Of a stretch of DNA of 64,000 bases, positions 18,634 to 28,341 are shown in pieces (the first letter of the stretch is position 1; every line of letters starts with the position of its first letter). Source of the stretch: an uncultured Desulfomonile sp. GTDB lineage: Bacteria; Desulfobacterota; Desulfomonilia; Desulfomonilales; Desulfomonilaceae. The position numbers were made by a program, and so were the translations under genes. Under the pieces are notes generated by a model. That model was not told the DNA's origin. It did no database searches and was given only the letters and a program-made list of their open reading frames with translations. The stretch is from positions 47,117 through 111,116 of the forward strand of contig CAJBEZ010000029.1 of NCBI GenBank assembly GCA_903952205.1, written 5' to 3'.

Positions 18634-19146
18634 ATGAGCGAGTACTATATATATCAGGACCAAAAAAGATGCATCGGTTGCCGGGCATGCGAGGTACATT
18701 GCAAAACAAAGAATGATGTCCCCGTGGGAGCAAGCTTTTGTAAGATCATTCCGGTGGGACCAAAAGTTCAGGATGGTATACCGCGAATAAAATTTATATT
18801 TATGCCGTGTTTTCATTGTGAGACCCCGTGGTGCGTTTCAGCTTGTCCTACCGGGGCAATGCAAAGAAGAACGGAGGACGGCATTGTATCAGTCGATAAA
18901 TCACTTTGCATAGGGTGCAAGGCCTGCATTACCGCATGTCCATGGGGGTCGCCTCAGTGGAACAAAGAAACTGGAAGGGTTTTCAAGTGCGATTATTGCA
19001 AAGACCGTATCGACGAAGGACTTGAACCGGCCTGCGTAACTGGTTGCACCACTGCGGCTCTTAAATGGGTTTCTCCTTCCGAATCTTCTTCTTTGAAACG
19101 GGAAAAATTTGCAAAAAAAATTACACAGGGAGCTCCAACTTCTTAA
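18634..19146 (+). CDS. Four-cluster ferredoxin subunit (PhsB/PsrB/DmsB-like)
   Basis: A 170-residue electron-transfer protein with four cysteine groups: 'CIGCRACEVHC' (Cys13, 16, 19, 23), 'CFHCETPWCVSACP' (about 62-75), 'CIGCKACITACP' (about 92-103) and 'CDYCKDRI..CVTGC' (about 119-138). This is the usual plan of DMSO-reductase-type electron-transfer subunits, which hold four [4Fe-4S] clusters. It should take electrons to or from the preceding molybdopterin enzyme. No membrane anchor gene of the NrfD/PsrC type follows; instead an FeS flavoprotein does, so the complex is probably soluble. Confidence 0.92.
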   Translation: MSEYYIYQDQKRCIGCRACEVHCKTKNDVPVGASFCKIIPVGPKVQDGIPRIKFIFMPCFHCETPWCVSACPTGAMQRRTEDGIVSVDKSLCIGCKACITACPWGSPQWNKETGRVFKCDYCKDRIDEGLEPACVTGCTTAALKWVSPSESSSLKREKFAKKITQGAPTS

Positions 19147-19176
19147 ACGAACTAAACTTTGATGTCGGAGTTTAAC

Positions 19177-21114
19177 ATGGGCAAGAACCTTTTATTTCCT
19201 CCTGGACCTGGAGCGGATCCATTACACATTGTATATGAAGAGGACGGATTGAAACGAGAATCATCCGCTCCTTGCCAGTTGAATTGTCCTGCGGGTATAG
19301 ACATCCCGTCATATATAGCGCTTATCGGTAGGGGAGAATATGACAAGGCAATAGCGATTATTAGAAACGATAATCCATTTCCATGGGTATGTGGCCTGAT
19401 TTGCCCAAACCCTTGTGAACAATGGTGCCAACGCCGCTATTTGGACAAAGCCCTATGTATCAAAGATCTGAAGGGTTTGGCGGCCCGCATGGTCATGGAA
19501 AAGGGCACAGGTTACCTGATTCCGGAACCGAAGGAGCGATATTCCGAAAAAGTCGCCGTTATCGGTTCTGGTCCCGCTGGTTTGACGGCGGCTTATTTTT
19601 TGGCCTGGCAAGGATATCGTGTAACAGTATTTGAAGCAATGCCTGAACCCGGCGGTCTGATGATTGCCGGTATTCCTGAATTTCGGCTTCCACGTGATTT
19701 TGTGCGTCGAGAGATCCAGGCGATCAGAGACATGGGAGTAGAAATTGTAGTAAATACCCCTATAGGCGACGAGGTGTCCCTCGATGAACTGAGAAACCAG
19801 GGATACAAAGCCTTTTTTCTCGGTATAGGGGCATGGGAGGGTTTGAGACTAGGTATTGAGGGTGAAAATGATTATCCTCAGGTCATTAGCGCTCTGGAAT
19901 TTCTCAAGGACGTCTCCTTTGGTAAGAAAATAAAACCGGCCAATAGTGTGGCAATAGTAGGTGGTGGAAACGCCGCGATAGACGCGGCTCGTACGTGTGT
20001 GCGTCTTGGGTCCCAGTCGGTCAGCATTGTCTACAGACGAACGAGGTCTGAAATGCCGGCCCATTTTGAGGAAATCATACAGATGGCTGAAGAAGGGATC
20101 CATGTTCACCAGCTAACCATACCCTCCAAGATACTGGGCAGTTATGGCAAAATTGATTTCCTGGAATGCCTCATGGCCACACTTGGCGAGCCCGATGAAT
20201 CTGGGCGTAGACGCCCCACTGCAGTAAGTGGTTCAGAATATAAAATGCCGGTTGGCGCCGTAATAGGGGCCATTGGACAAAAACCTGCCATTAGACGATA
20301 CCCTGGATTCGGTTACCTGGATCTGACAAGAAGAGAGACAATTAGGGTTCGTTCTCACAACCAGCAAACTAATGTGCCGGATGTGTTTGCAGGCGGTGAC
20401 GCTGTGACAGGACCCGCTACCGTTGTGGAGGCCATTGGAGGTGGCAAACGAGCAGCCTTTGCTATTCACGCGTTTCTCAGGGACCTGAAAATGCCTGAAA
20501 TAGTTCCCCCTCGCCCGCGAACCATGATCCCACCTATTGTTCTCGATTACCATAAGAAATCGTTTATTCAAAGGCAGGAAATTCCGCTGATCGATCTTGA
20601 CAGACGCATGCATTCTTTTGATCGCGTTGAACTGGGGCTCGATGAAATAGCCGGTAGAGAAGAAGCTAAGCGCTGCATGCGTTGTGATATCTGCGAGCGA
20701 TGCGGAAAATGTGTGGAAGTTTGTCGTGATCGCTTGGGCGTCTCTGCGATCCGATTCTTTCACTCGGGGGAGAGTTCACTAATCTTAAAGGACTACGTGC
20801 ATGGTTTACCAAAATGCATAGGATGCGGTTCATGTGTAAATATATGCCCCACAGGAGCTTTACAGCTCGAGGATCGTGATGGCGAGAGGGTATTACTGAT
20901 GAGCGGAACAGTGATCAACAGGATTAAGCTGGAAACTTGTGAAGGCTGCGGCGCTCAATATGTCACAAAGGTTATGGTGCGCCATGTTGAAAAGCTAATA
21001 GAAGCTCCTGAAGAAGCATTTGAACAGAAATTATGCCAGGATTGTAAACGGATATCCAAAGCATTTAAGATGGTTGGGGAAACTCCAGATTTTTCAGTTC
21101 AGAGGATTCAGTAA
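19177..21114 (+). CDS. DsrL/GltD-like iron-sulfur flavoprotein
   Basis: A 645-residue protein. Residues about 25-90 hold the N-terminal FeS segment of the glutamate-synthase small-subunit family ('CQLNCPAGIDIPSYI', 'CGLICPNPCEQWC'). A FAD-binding motif 'VIGSGPAGLTAAYFLAWQG' (about 125) and an NAD(P)-binding motif 'VAIVGGGNAAIDAART' (about 260) follow. After residue 490 comes a ferredoxin-like part with 'CMRCDICERCGKCVEVC' and 'CIGCGSCVNICP', and a last pair 'CEGCG'/'CQDCKR'. Length and domain order match DsrL, an NAD(P)H-linked partner of dissimilatory sulfite reductase, although no dsrAB is present here. The likely role is to link NAD(P)H to the ferredoxin and molybdopterin enzyme upstream. 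A GGAG eight bases before it supports the ATG at 19177 over one at 19162. Confidence 0.85.
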   Translation: MGKNLLFPPGPGADPLHIVYEEDGLKRESSAPCQLNCPAGIDIPSYIALIGRGEYDKAIAIIRNDNPFPWVCGLICPNPCEQWCQRRYLDKALCIKDLKGLAARMVMEKGTGYLIPEPKERYSEKVAVIGSGPAGLTAAYFLAWQGYRVTVFEAMPEPGGLMIAGIPEFRLPRDFVRREIQAIRDMGVEIVVNTPIGDEVSLDELRNQGYKAFFLGIGAWEGLRLGIEGENDYPQVISALEFLKDVSFGKKIKPANSVAIVGGGNAAIDAARTCVRLGSQSVSIVYRRTRSEMPAHFEEIIQMAEEGIHVHQLTIPSKILGSYGKIDFLECLMATLGEPDESGRRRPTAVSGSEYKMPVGAVIGAIGQKPAIRRYPGFGYLDLTRRETIRVRSHNQQTNVPDVFAGGDAVTGPATVVEAIGGGKRAAFAIHAFLRDLKMPEIVPPRPRTMIPPIVLDYHKKSFIQRQEIPLIDLDRRMHSFDRVELGLDEIAGREEAKRCMRCDICERCGKCVEVCRDRLGVSAIRFFHSGESSLILKDYVHGLPKCIGCGSCVNICPTGALQLEDRDGERVLLMSGTVINRIKLETCEGCGAQYVTKVMVRHVEKLIEAPEEAFEQKLCQDCKRISKAFKMVGETPDFSVQRIQ

Positions 21115-21515
21115 GTATCAGAAGAGCAACTATTGAAAAAACCTAGCCTAGCTCCGGACATCAAGGCTTTTTCCGCTGATTCGGAGTTACCTGGATAGGT
21201 TTATTATATCCCCAAAGCAGAGCCAAGCTTGGCCTTTAGTGGCCTTTGAGCTTGGCTCTACTTTTTCCATTGGGAAAAACTATTGAAGGCTGCGACAATA
21301 AGCCGATTATCAAATCAATACCACTGGTTTTTAAATTTTTGCGCCAAATTCCCGCAAGATTTATTCATCAATGGGGTATTAATTTCTAGGACGCTGAGGC
21401 CAAACCTAAACTGTCGCGAGACGCCGCTCTCAATCTGAGCATCGTTGGGAAGCGGATTTGGGATATGGGAGAACATGGCCAATGATTAGCAACTGTTTAA
21501 ATCTGGAACTGAACA
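21115..21515 (+). terminator. Intergenic region with terminator for the Mo-enzyme operon
   Basis: Within these 400 bases, arms AGAGCCAAGC (21219-21228) and GCTTGGCTCT (21250-21259) pair perfectly over ten bases, enclose a smaller GGCC-containing loop, and are followed by CTTTTT (21262-21266 T run). It ends the transcript from the flavoprotein gene. The other 250 bases, ahead of the exporter operon, show no gene and no clear promoter. Confidence 0.8.
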
Positions 21516-22595
21516 ATGTCCATAAAAAGAAATAAAAAAAGATTTGTATACATCATTTTTTTTATCAGCCTGATCCTTCTGGCTGCAGGGATTTATGTGT
21601 ACAAAGGCAATTTGTCGGGTAAACCCCGAGTCAATTACAAAACATCAAAAGTCCTTAAACGTGATCTCGGAGCTACAGTTCAGGCTACAGGAATCGTGAA
21701 ACCCATGGTAGGGGCGGACGTCAAGGTAGGGGCTCGAACGCCGGGAAAAGTGGTTGAATTGCCTATCAATGTTGGTGATAAGGTCGACCAAGGCCAAGTA
21801 ATTGCGAGAATTGAGCAGGACGACTTGATTGCCAAGGTCAAGTTGCAAGAGGCGATTCTCGCCGAAGCAAGAGCTGAGGAAAGTCGCTTGAGCAAAGATT
21901 ATGAACGCGACAAACAACTTCAGGCCGGTCACTCGATTTCCGATCAGAAATTCGACCTGACTGAAGGGCTTTACGAAATGGCCAAAGCCAGGATTTTAAA
22001 GGCGCAAGCTGAACTTGATTTCTCAAAAGCCCAGCTTTCGTACGCAACGATTACCGCCCCGATCAAGGGTACCGTGGCGTCAGTAAACACTATACAGGGG
22101 GAGACAGTTACAACCGGACTCAATGCCCCCACTTTTATAAGGATCATTGACCTTGATCGGCTTGAAGTGCTGGCGTATGTGGACGAAAACGATATTGGCA
22201 AGGTGCGCCTTAATCAGGGCGCTATCTTCACGGTGGCCGCTCATCCAGCGACTGAATTCAACGGCAAGGTTACATCCATTTATCCCTCCGCCACCATCCA
22301 GGATAACGTCGTTTACTACATCACATCGATAAGCGTGGATAATAGTGAACGCAAATTAATGCCGGACATGACAGCCAACGTCTTGATATTCATGGACCAA
22401 AGAAAAGGCGTTGTTACCGTGCCTAACAAAGCCGTGCACCGTGAGGGGCAAAGAAAATTCGTAACAGTGCTGGAGAAAGGCTCCCCGGAAAGACGATACG
22501 TCGATGTTGGATGGAAGGACCAGTCCTACACCGAAATACTAGACGGCCTACGAGAAGGTGACTTGGTGGTTGTTGGGGACTTGCCCGCCAGGTAA
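21516..22595 (+). CDS. Membrane fusion protein, MacA/HlyD family
   Basis: A 359-residue periplasmic adaptor with an N-terminal anchor (about residues 10-27). Lipoyl-like halves are near residue 55-100 ('GRTPGKVVELPINVGDKVDQGQVIARI' region) and near 170-190 ('ITAPIKGTVASVN'), with a helical hairpin between them, then a beta-barrel domain. It is the shorter MacA-like type used with MacB-type ABC pumps. It begins a tightly packed row of four genes with an ATPase and two permeases and would connect the inner-membrane pump to an outer-membrane channel or periplasmic partner. No TolC-like gene is in the row. Substrate unknown. Confidence 0.88.
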   Translation: MSIKRNKKRFVYIIFFISLILLAAGIYVYKGNLSGKPRVNYKTSKVLKRDLGATVQATGIVKPMVGADVKVGARTPGKVVELPINVGDKVDQGQVIARIEQDDLIAKVKLQEAILAEARAEESRLSKDYERDKQLQAGHSISDQKFDLTEGLYEMAKARILKAQAELDFSKAQLSYATITAPIKGTVASVNTIQGETVTTGLNAPTFIRIIDLDRLEVLAYVDENDIGKVRLNQGAIFTVAAHPATEFNGKVTSIYPSATIQDNVVYYITSISVDNSERKLMPDMTANVLIFMDQRKGVVTVPNKAVHREGQRKFVTVLEKGSPERRYVDVGWKDQSYTEILDGLREGDLVVVGDLPAR

Positions 22596-22613
22596 CCCGA
22601 ATGGAGTTAGAAT

Positions 22614-23312
22614 ATGATAGAGGTAAGCCATATCTCGAAGACTTTTCAAAAGGACACAGTGGAAGTCCAAGTTCTCCGGGACATTTCCTTGACCATTCAG
22701 GAAGGAGAATTTGTTTCGATCATGGCCCCATCAGGGATGGGAAAGAGTACTCTGTTAAACATACTTGGGTGCCTGGATAAATCCACAGAAGGAACTTACG
22801 TTCTTGACGGCGTGCCGGTTCACGATATGGACGACGATGAACTTTCCAGAATCAGGAACGAGAAAATCGGGTTTGTTTTTCAGTCCTTTCACCTTCTTCC
22901 CAGAATGACCGCATGGGAAAATGTAACATTGCCACTCGTGTACAGCGACACTAACTCAAACATGAAAGCACGAGCCGTTCAAGTTCTTGAGTCGATGGGT
23001 CTCGCGGATCGCGTGGATCACTTGCCACGCGAGTTGTCCGGTGGCCAGCAACAACGAGTGGCAATAGCTCGAGCCCTAATCAACAACCCCCGCATAATCC
23101 TCGCTGACGAGCCCACAGGAAATCTCGATTCAAGCTCCGGAGAGGAAGTGGTCAGGATATTCCGTCAACTCCACGCAGGCGGTGTCACACTCGTTGTTGT
23201 AACTCACGATATGGATGTAGCCCTGCAAGCCGACAGGATAATCCAGATGAAAGACGGAAGAATTGCTAGCGATGTAGCCAGGGCTCGACAGTTGGAGGAG
23301 GTTGCGACATGA
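22614..23312 (+). CDS. ABC transporter ATPase, MacB/LolD type
   Basis: A 232-residue nucleotide-binding protein. Walker A '[12 protein letters not shown]' is near residue 41, the signature '[15 protein letters not shown]' near 142, Walker B '[13 protein letters not shown]' near 162, and the H-loop 'VVTHDM' near 197. The 'PTGNLDS' form is typical of the LolD/MacB/FtsE class that works with FtsX-like permeases by mechanical coupling. It follows the membrane fusion protein by 18 bases, with GGAG before its ATG, and overlaps the first permease by four bases (ATGA). Confidence 0.93.
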   Translation: MIEVSHISKTFQKDTVEVQVLRDISLTIQEGEFVSIMAPSGMGKSTLLNILGCLDKSTEGTYVLDGVPVHDMDDDELSRIRNEKIGFVFQSFHLLPRMTAWENVTLPLVYSDTNSNMKARAVQVLESMGLADRVDHLPRELSGGQQQRVAIARALINNPRIILADEPTGNLDSSSGEEVVRIFRQLHAGGVTLVVVTHDMDVALQADRIIQMKDGRIASDVARARQLEEVAT

Positions 23313-24517
23313 GACTACTACGCATGAGCAAACAGGCCATTAGGGCTATGGCGGAAAACAAGACTCGGACTTTCCTAATGATGCTGGGGGTGATAATAGG
23401 CGTTGCGACTTTAACCGTAATCACATCGGCTGTACTCGGCGCACGAGCTGAGGTCATGGGCAAAGTTGAAAAATGGGGGATAGATCAGATCAGTGTCATG
23501 GCAGGGGCAGGCAGGAAACCTGGTGTTCCGCAAACGATTCCCACAACCTTGAGGATAGAAGACGCCCAGGCAATGTTATCGGAAATTGAAAACATCAAGG
23601 ATGTCAGCCCACAGATCAACCGCCGGGATTTCCCCGTGAAGTACGCTGGCAATAGTACCTACGGGGTGCTTATAGCAGCCAATCCGAATTGGAGTTCCGT
23701 CTGGAACACGAGGCCCGAAACGGGTCGGTTCCTTTCTGAAGAAGACACAGGTAGACTCGCCCGAGTGGCGGTAATAGGAAAAACAGTTCAAAAAGATTTG
23801 TTTGAAGACGAAGACCCTGTAGGAAAACAAATCCTGGTCGGAAACAACCCCTTCGAAGTCATTGGGGTCCTTGAGGCGAGAGGAACGTCGCCCACCGGGC
23901 TCGATTTGGACACGCGCGTCGTAATTCCCCTCTCAACCGGGCAAAAAAGGGTGTTTAACCAGGATTACCTGTTCATGATTAAAACTGTTTTGCACGATTC
24001 ATCCACGATGGGCCATACAGTTGACGATGTTCGAGCGCTTCTTCGAGAACGACATAATCTTCAACCTGGAGTTGAGGACGACTTCACGATTGTTACACCA
24101 ACTCAGGTTATGGCTATCGCTTCTAAGCTTTCAACCATTTTCAGCGTTTTCCTTATACTGATTACGGGAATATCCCTAACAGTTGGAGGAATAGTAATCG
24201 CAAATATCATGTTCATAGCCGTTAATGAGAGAAGAGAAGAGATTGGAATTCGAAGAGCGGTCGGCGCCAGGAAAGTAGATATTCTCGTCCAGTTTCTGAT
24301 GGAAGCCGTCAGTGTAGCCACTACAGGGGGGTTCATAGGAATCATTGTGGGTCTCATTGGGCTCAAAGCATTGGCAGGCTTTATCAAGTTGCCAACCGCA
24401 CTGATGTGGGAATCGATCGTTCTCGCTTTATTCAGCGCAATCATCGTTGGACTCTTAGCCGGAATTCAACCGGCAAAAAAAGCGGCAAGCCTGAACCCGA
24501 TTGAAGCCCTCAGGTAA
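23309..24517 (+). CDS. ABC permease, MacB/FtsX family (first of two)
   Basis: A 402-residue permease with one N-terminal helix (about residues 22-45), a periplasmic MacB_PCD-like domain of about 220 residues, and three C-terminal helices. The FtsX core segment 'RREEIGIRRAVGARKVDI' is at about residue 308. Translation is coupled to the ATPase gene by a four-base overlap. MacB normally joins ATPase and permease in one chain and works as a homodimer; here they are separate, and a second related permease follows, which suggests a heterodimeric pump. Confidence 0.9.
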   Translation: MRLLRMSKQAIRAMAENKTRTFLMMLGVIIGVATLTVITSAVLGARAEVMGKVEKWGIDQISVMAGAGRKPGVPQTIPTTLRIEDAQAMLSEIENIKDVSPQINRRDFPVKYAGNSTYGVLIAANPNWSSVWNTRPETGRFLSEEDTGRLARVAVIGKTVQKDLFEDEDPVGKQILVGNNPFEVIGVLEARGTSPTGLDLDTRVVIPLSTGQKRVFNQDYLFMIKTVLHDSSTMGHTVDDVRALLRERHNLQPGVEDDFTIVTPTQVMAIASKLSTIFSVFLILITGISLTVGGIVIANIMFIAVNERREEIGIRRAVGARKVDILVQFLMEAVSVATTGGFIGIIVGLIGLKALAGFIKLPTALMWESIVLALFSAIIVGLLAGIQPAKKAASLNPIEALR

Positions 24518-24523
24518 AATCGA

Positions 24524-25750
24524 ATGCGTCCCAGGCTCTTTCGTGGATTCCGGATCGCCATAAAGTCCCTCATGGGTCATCCTTTGAGGGTAGCGCTGGC
24601 AGTGTTGTCGATCTCGATTGGTGTGGCCTCGGTCATTGTGATGGTTGGAATCGGGAGAGGAGCGGAAGAGGAGGTCCGTAGAAAGATTGAAGGCATGGGC
24701 GTTAATCTGATAGTTGTCAGCGCCGGGCCCTCCAGAGCAGTCAAAGGGAACGTGGGACAACTCGGAATTATGACTACATTGACGATCAAGGACGCCATGG
24801 CGATTGCTGAAGAATGCCCATTGGTGAAACGAGTGGCCCCTGTTTATTCAAAAAAACTGTCGATCAAATTCGAGAATATGAGCTACAGCGCCAAGGTTGT
24901 CGGTACCTTGCCTTCAATCCAGGAAATTCGAAACATTGGCGTTCAGTCAGGCAAGTTCTTCGACGAAGACGAAAACAAACTCATGGCGCCCGTCGCCGTC
25001 CTGGGTCCTACGGTAGCCAACGCTCTTTTTGCCGGTCGTGACCCGATTGGTGAATCAATCAGAATCGGAAAAGTCCTCATAAAAGTGATAGGCATAACCA
25101 CTCCAAAAGGCGCTGTTTCTGGAGAAGATGAGGATGACCAGATTCTCGTTCCTTTACGAACGGTAATGAACAAGATAATGAATGTCACTTATTTGAGCAA
25201 TATTTTTGTCGAGGCTGGTGAATTTGGCCTCATCCACGAGACCCAGGCGGAAATCCGGTCACTCCTTAGAGAACGCCATCGCTTGCGTGAAGGCAAGGAT
25301 AACGATTTCACGATTCAGAATCAGGCTGATGTGATTGAGGCTCAAAGTTCCGTTGTAAAAACATTCAGTCTTTTGGTCGGAAGTATTGCGGTCATATCTT
25401 TGATAATCGGTGGCGTCGGCATATTGGGTGTCATGCTTCTCTCCATAAAGGAGCGAGTGAGCGAAATTGGGATCCGTCGTGCGGTGGGCGCAAGACGTAG
25501 AGATATTCTCGTTCAGTTCCTGGTTGAATCAGCGTTCCTCGGTGTGGTCGGAGGCATTATAGGTCTTTTTCTAGGTGTGGGAGGATCGGTTGGAGTCAAG
25601 TATTTCTCGGGCATGCCCGTGATCCTGGATCCTGATTACGCTGTTCTATCAATTGTTTTTTCTATTGCTACGGGGCTCATCTTCGGCATTTACCCGTCTT
25701 GGAAAGCCGCCCGGCTCGACCCCATCCAAGCTTTGAACACCAAAGCCTGA
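24524..25750 (+). CDS. ABC permease, MacB/FtsX family (second of two)
   Basis: A 408-residue paralogue of the gene just before it, six bases downstream. It shares the N-terminal helix, the periplasmic domain ('EDDQILVPLRTVMNKI' in the MacB_PCD region) and the C-terminal 'ERVSEIGIRRAVGARRRDI' coupling segment followed by three helices. The two differ clearly along the periplasmic domain, so they are an old duplication and could bind opposite faces of the substrate. It is the last gene in the exporter row; about 260 bases follow before the next gene. Confidence 0.9.
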   Translation: MRPRLFRGFRIAIKSLMGHPLRVALAVLSISIGVASVIVMVGIGRGAEEEVRRKIEGMGVNLIVVSAGPSRAVKGNVGQLGIMTTLTIKDAMAIAEECPLVKRVAPVYSKKLSIKFENMSYSAKVVGTLPSIQEIRNIGVQSGKFFDEDENKLMAPVAVLGPTVANALFAGRDPIGESIRIGKVLIKVIGITTPKGAVSGEDEDDQILVPLRTVMNKIMNVTYLSNIFVEAGEFGLIHETQAEIRSLLRERHRLREGKDNDFTIQNQADVIEAQSSVVKTFSLLVGSIAVISLIIGGVGILGVMLLSIKERVSEIGIRRAVGARRRDILVQFLVESAFLGVVGGIIGLFLGVGGSVGVKYFSGMPVILDPDYAVLSIVFSIATGLIFGIYPSWKAARLDPIQALNTKA

Positions 25751-26011
25751 GTTTTTTCCCAGACACATTGATCGTGAGCCTAAAAAGCGTCAAGCAGCGC
25801 AGCGTAAAGGGTTCTCTCGGCACATTCCGATCAGCCGTCATTGCAAAGGGAAAATCGACGTTAATTGTTGTCAAGAATGGTGGCGCAATGATAAGGAATA
25901 GAAAGTCCGTATTCAGGCGCCGGAGTCCAACAGACGCCGGAGCATTCTCCAGGTTTATTCCCTATTGGACATAGCGCCCACCAAGCGAAATATTCATCAA
26001 AGCGCCGTGGA

Positions 26012-28330
26012 ATGACACAAATGAATACTAAGGCCAAAGATACTGAGGGAAGTGAAAACAGAGGCGTTTCAGGTTGCGACCTTAAATCTGTCCTGTCAAA
26101 AATTAAGTTACCTCTCGAGATCCGGATTCATGGCCGTGGCGGTCAGGGCGGGGTAACTTGCGCCAAGCTTTGCGCATTGGTTTATTCACGTTTGGGCCTT
26201 TTCGCCCAGACTTTTGGAGATTACGGAATGGAACGGGCGGGCGCGCCCATTCGCGCCTACACGCGAATTGACGGTAATCCCATCAAAAACCGCAACAAGA
26301 TATATACGCCTGGCCATTTGCTGATCCTTGATCCTTCATTATTGGAGTCAGGAGCTTTGGTGGGGGCTCCACACGGATCTATGGTTCTGCTCAACACTCC
26401 TGACAGGCTGTCTTCGTTCCACGGTTTCTGTGAAGAGTTTCGTTTTGCGATTGTTAACGCTACTCAGATCGCCCGTAAACATGGAATTGGCGCCAGCTCA
26501 GTGGTCATAGTGAATACCGCCTTTGTAGGCGCATACGCCCGTGTCGTGAGCCTACCTATAGAGATGGTCAGAGAAACGTATTCGTCACTTGGTTTACTCA
26601 ACGATTTCGCCGCAGCCCAGGAAGCTTATGACGCTGTTAACATAAGAGAAGCGATCACCCCAGTCCGCTTTCCTGACGAGGCGCCTGACTCAGTCCCTGG
26701 ATCACCGGTGGAAGTCATACCTCTAACGGAACTTACTCAGGACATGCCTACACCATTGAAAACAGGTTCATGGAGAACGCAGGCTCCAAAGTATGTAACT
26801 CTTACACCCCCATGCAACTACGCCTGTCCAGCCGGAAATGATGTTGTAGGATTTATTCAGAAATTTCATAACTTCGGATTGGAGGCTTCCTCAGAAATTC
26901 TGCTTGCCACTCAGCCTTTGCCTTCGGTCTGCGGAAGAGTTTGCCCCGCTCCATGCATGGAATCGTGCAACCGCGCTCTATATGACGGAGCTGTCAACAT
27001 AAGAGGTTTGGAACGATGGATTGGGGATCATGCGTCGAATTACCCCATCCCAGTAAAAGCGTCCGCTAACCCTAAAACAGTCGCTATTATCGGAGGTGGG
27101 CCAGCAGGAATTTCCGCCGCTTATTTCCTGGCACGGGCCGGACATAAAGTCGATATCCTAGATAATCAGGCTAAACTCGGTGGAGTATTGCGCAACGGTA
27201 TCCCAGCGTATCGCCTCCCTGAGGACGTTTTGGATAGGGATTTGGAGCGTTTGGAGGCGTTAGGCGTCAGTCACAGGCCTCATGAGTTGATTACGCCACT
27301 TCGATTAAAGCAAATCGCTCTCGAATACCACGCCGTGATTGTTGCTACAGGCCAGGCTGAATCAATAATTCCAAGGCTCGCTGGAGTCGATCTGCCTGGA
27401 GTTGAGCAGGGACTCACATTTCTCAATCGGGTTAAATCGAAAGGTCGGGAAAACATCCGGGGAACGGTCGCAGTTATAGGTGGCGGAAACACGGCGTTGG
27501 ACTGCGCTGGAACGACTCTCCGTTGTGGCGCGGATAAGGTTGTCATCGTGTACCGCCGGGGGCAGACTGAGATGCCGGCCATAAAAGAAGAGATAAGAGA
27601 TATTTTAGTTGAGGGAGTTGAACTGGTTCTCTGTCGTCAACCGGTTAGAATTATTGGCGACAAGGCTGTCACAGGGTTGGAAGTAGCGGAAGTGGAGCTT
27701 GGAGATCCTGATGAAAGTGGGCGCAAGCGTCCACTGGTCACTAATAACCTGAGTGTGATTTCTTGCGATCACGTGTTGATTGCTGTTGGCCAAACAGCGA
27801 ACCGTGGAATCCTGCCGTCCGATTGGGTAGTCACAAAACAGCGAGTTTATGCCGGCGAAGAACCAACTAATGTCTGGCTGGCAGGTGATTTCTCAGCCGC
27901 AGAGGGAACAGTCGCTCATGCGATAGGCAGTGGAAGAAAAATCGCCATGGATGTAATGAATTGCCTTTCTGATTCTACTGAATCATGTGTCGGCAATTCC
28001 TCATCAATCCCAGAATTGGTTTCCGCCGACAACATAAATTTATTCTGTTTTCCCCGCAGGGAAATTCTTGAAGACATACATCTCGATGTTTCTACAAGGA
28101 CTCATAGTTTTGAGGAAGTTAACCTGGGTATCTTGAGTGGAGAAGAATCTCGGCGTTGCCTCTCATGCGGCAATTGCGCCCACTGTGACGCTTGTCTCAT
28201 ATATTGTCCCGAAGGAATCATCACTCGCTCGGGACAGGATTATTTGATTAACCTCGATTATTGTAAAGGTTGCGGAATCTGCGTCTACGAATGTCCACGG
28301 CATGCCATGGAAATGAGCCTCAAGTCATAA
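26012..28330 (+). CDS. 2-oxoacid oxidoreductase gamma-GltD flavoprotein-ferredoxin fusion
   Basis: A 772-residue three-part protein. About residues 33-215 match the gamma domain of pyruvate/2-oxoacid:ferredoxin oxidoreductases ('IRIHGRGGQGGVTCAKL', 'YGMERAGAPIRAYTRI'). About 255-650 form a GltD/NfnB-type flavoprotein: FeS ligands in 'CNYACPAGNDV' and 'CGRVCPAPCMESC', FAD motif 'IIGGGPAGISAAYF', NAD(P)H motif 'VIGGGNTALDCAGT'. The last ~70 residues carry two ferredoxin motifs ('CLSCGNCAHCDACLIYCP', 'CKGCGICVYECP') and stand in for the delta subunit. Alpha and beta genes follow at once. It should let the complex pass electrons from 2-oxoacid oxidation to NAD(P), or the reverse, without a separate ferredoxin reductase. 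The 2-oxoacid is unknown. Confidence 0.88.
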   Translation: MTQMNTKAKDTEGSENRGVSGCDLKSVLSKIKLPLEIRIHGRGGQGGVTCAKLCALVYSRLGLFAQTFGDYGMERAGAPIRAYTRIDGNPIKNRNKIYTPGHLLILDPSLLESGALVGAPHGSMVLLNTPDRLSSFHGFCEEFRFAIVNATQIARKHGIGASSVVIVNTAFVGAYARVVSLPIEMVRETYSSLGLLNDFAAAQEAYDAVNIREAITPVRFPDEAPDSVPGSPVEVIPLTELTQDMPTPLKTGSWRTQAPKYVTLTPPCNYACPAGNDVVGFIQKFHNFGLEASSEILLATQPLPSVCGRVCPAPCMESCNRALYDGAVNIRGLERWIGDHASNYPIPVKASANPKTVAIIGGGPAGISAAYFLARAGHKVDILDNQAKLGGVLRNGIPAYRLPEDVLDRDLERLEALGVSHRPHELITPLRLKQIALEYHAVIVATGQAESIIPRLAGVDLPGVEQGLTFLNRVKSKGRENIRGTVAVIGGGNTALDCAGTTLRCGADKVVIVYRRGQTEMPAIKEEIRDILVEGVELVLCRQPVRIIGDKAVTGLEVAEVELGDPDESGRKRPLVTNNLSVISCDHVLIAVGQTANRGILPSDWVVTKQRVYAGEEPTNVWLAGDFSAAEGTVAHAIGSGRKIAMDVMNCLSDSTESCVGNSSSIPELVSADNINLFCFPRREILEDIHLDVSTRTHSFEEVNLGILSGEESRRCLSCGNCAHCDACLIYCPEGIITRSGQDYLINLDYCKGCGICVYECPRHAMEMSLKS

Positions 28331-28341
28331 AGGAGAATATC

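Noticed and set aside
25918..25950. Direct repeat CGCCGGAG twice in the gap before the gamma-GltD fusion gene
   Set aside because: Only two 8-base copies with no further pattern; no sign of an array or mobile-element end.
25699..25974. Open frame overlapping the end of the second ABC permease and the gap after it
   Set aside because: It starts inside the permease in another frame, has no ribosome site and a composition unlike neighbours; it looks like a shadow running into the intergenic space.
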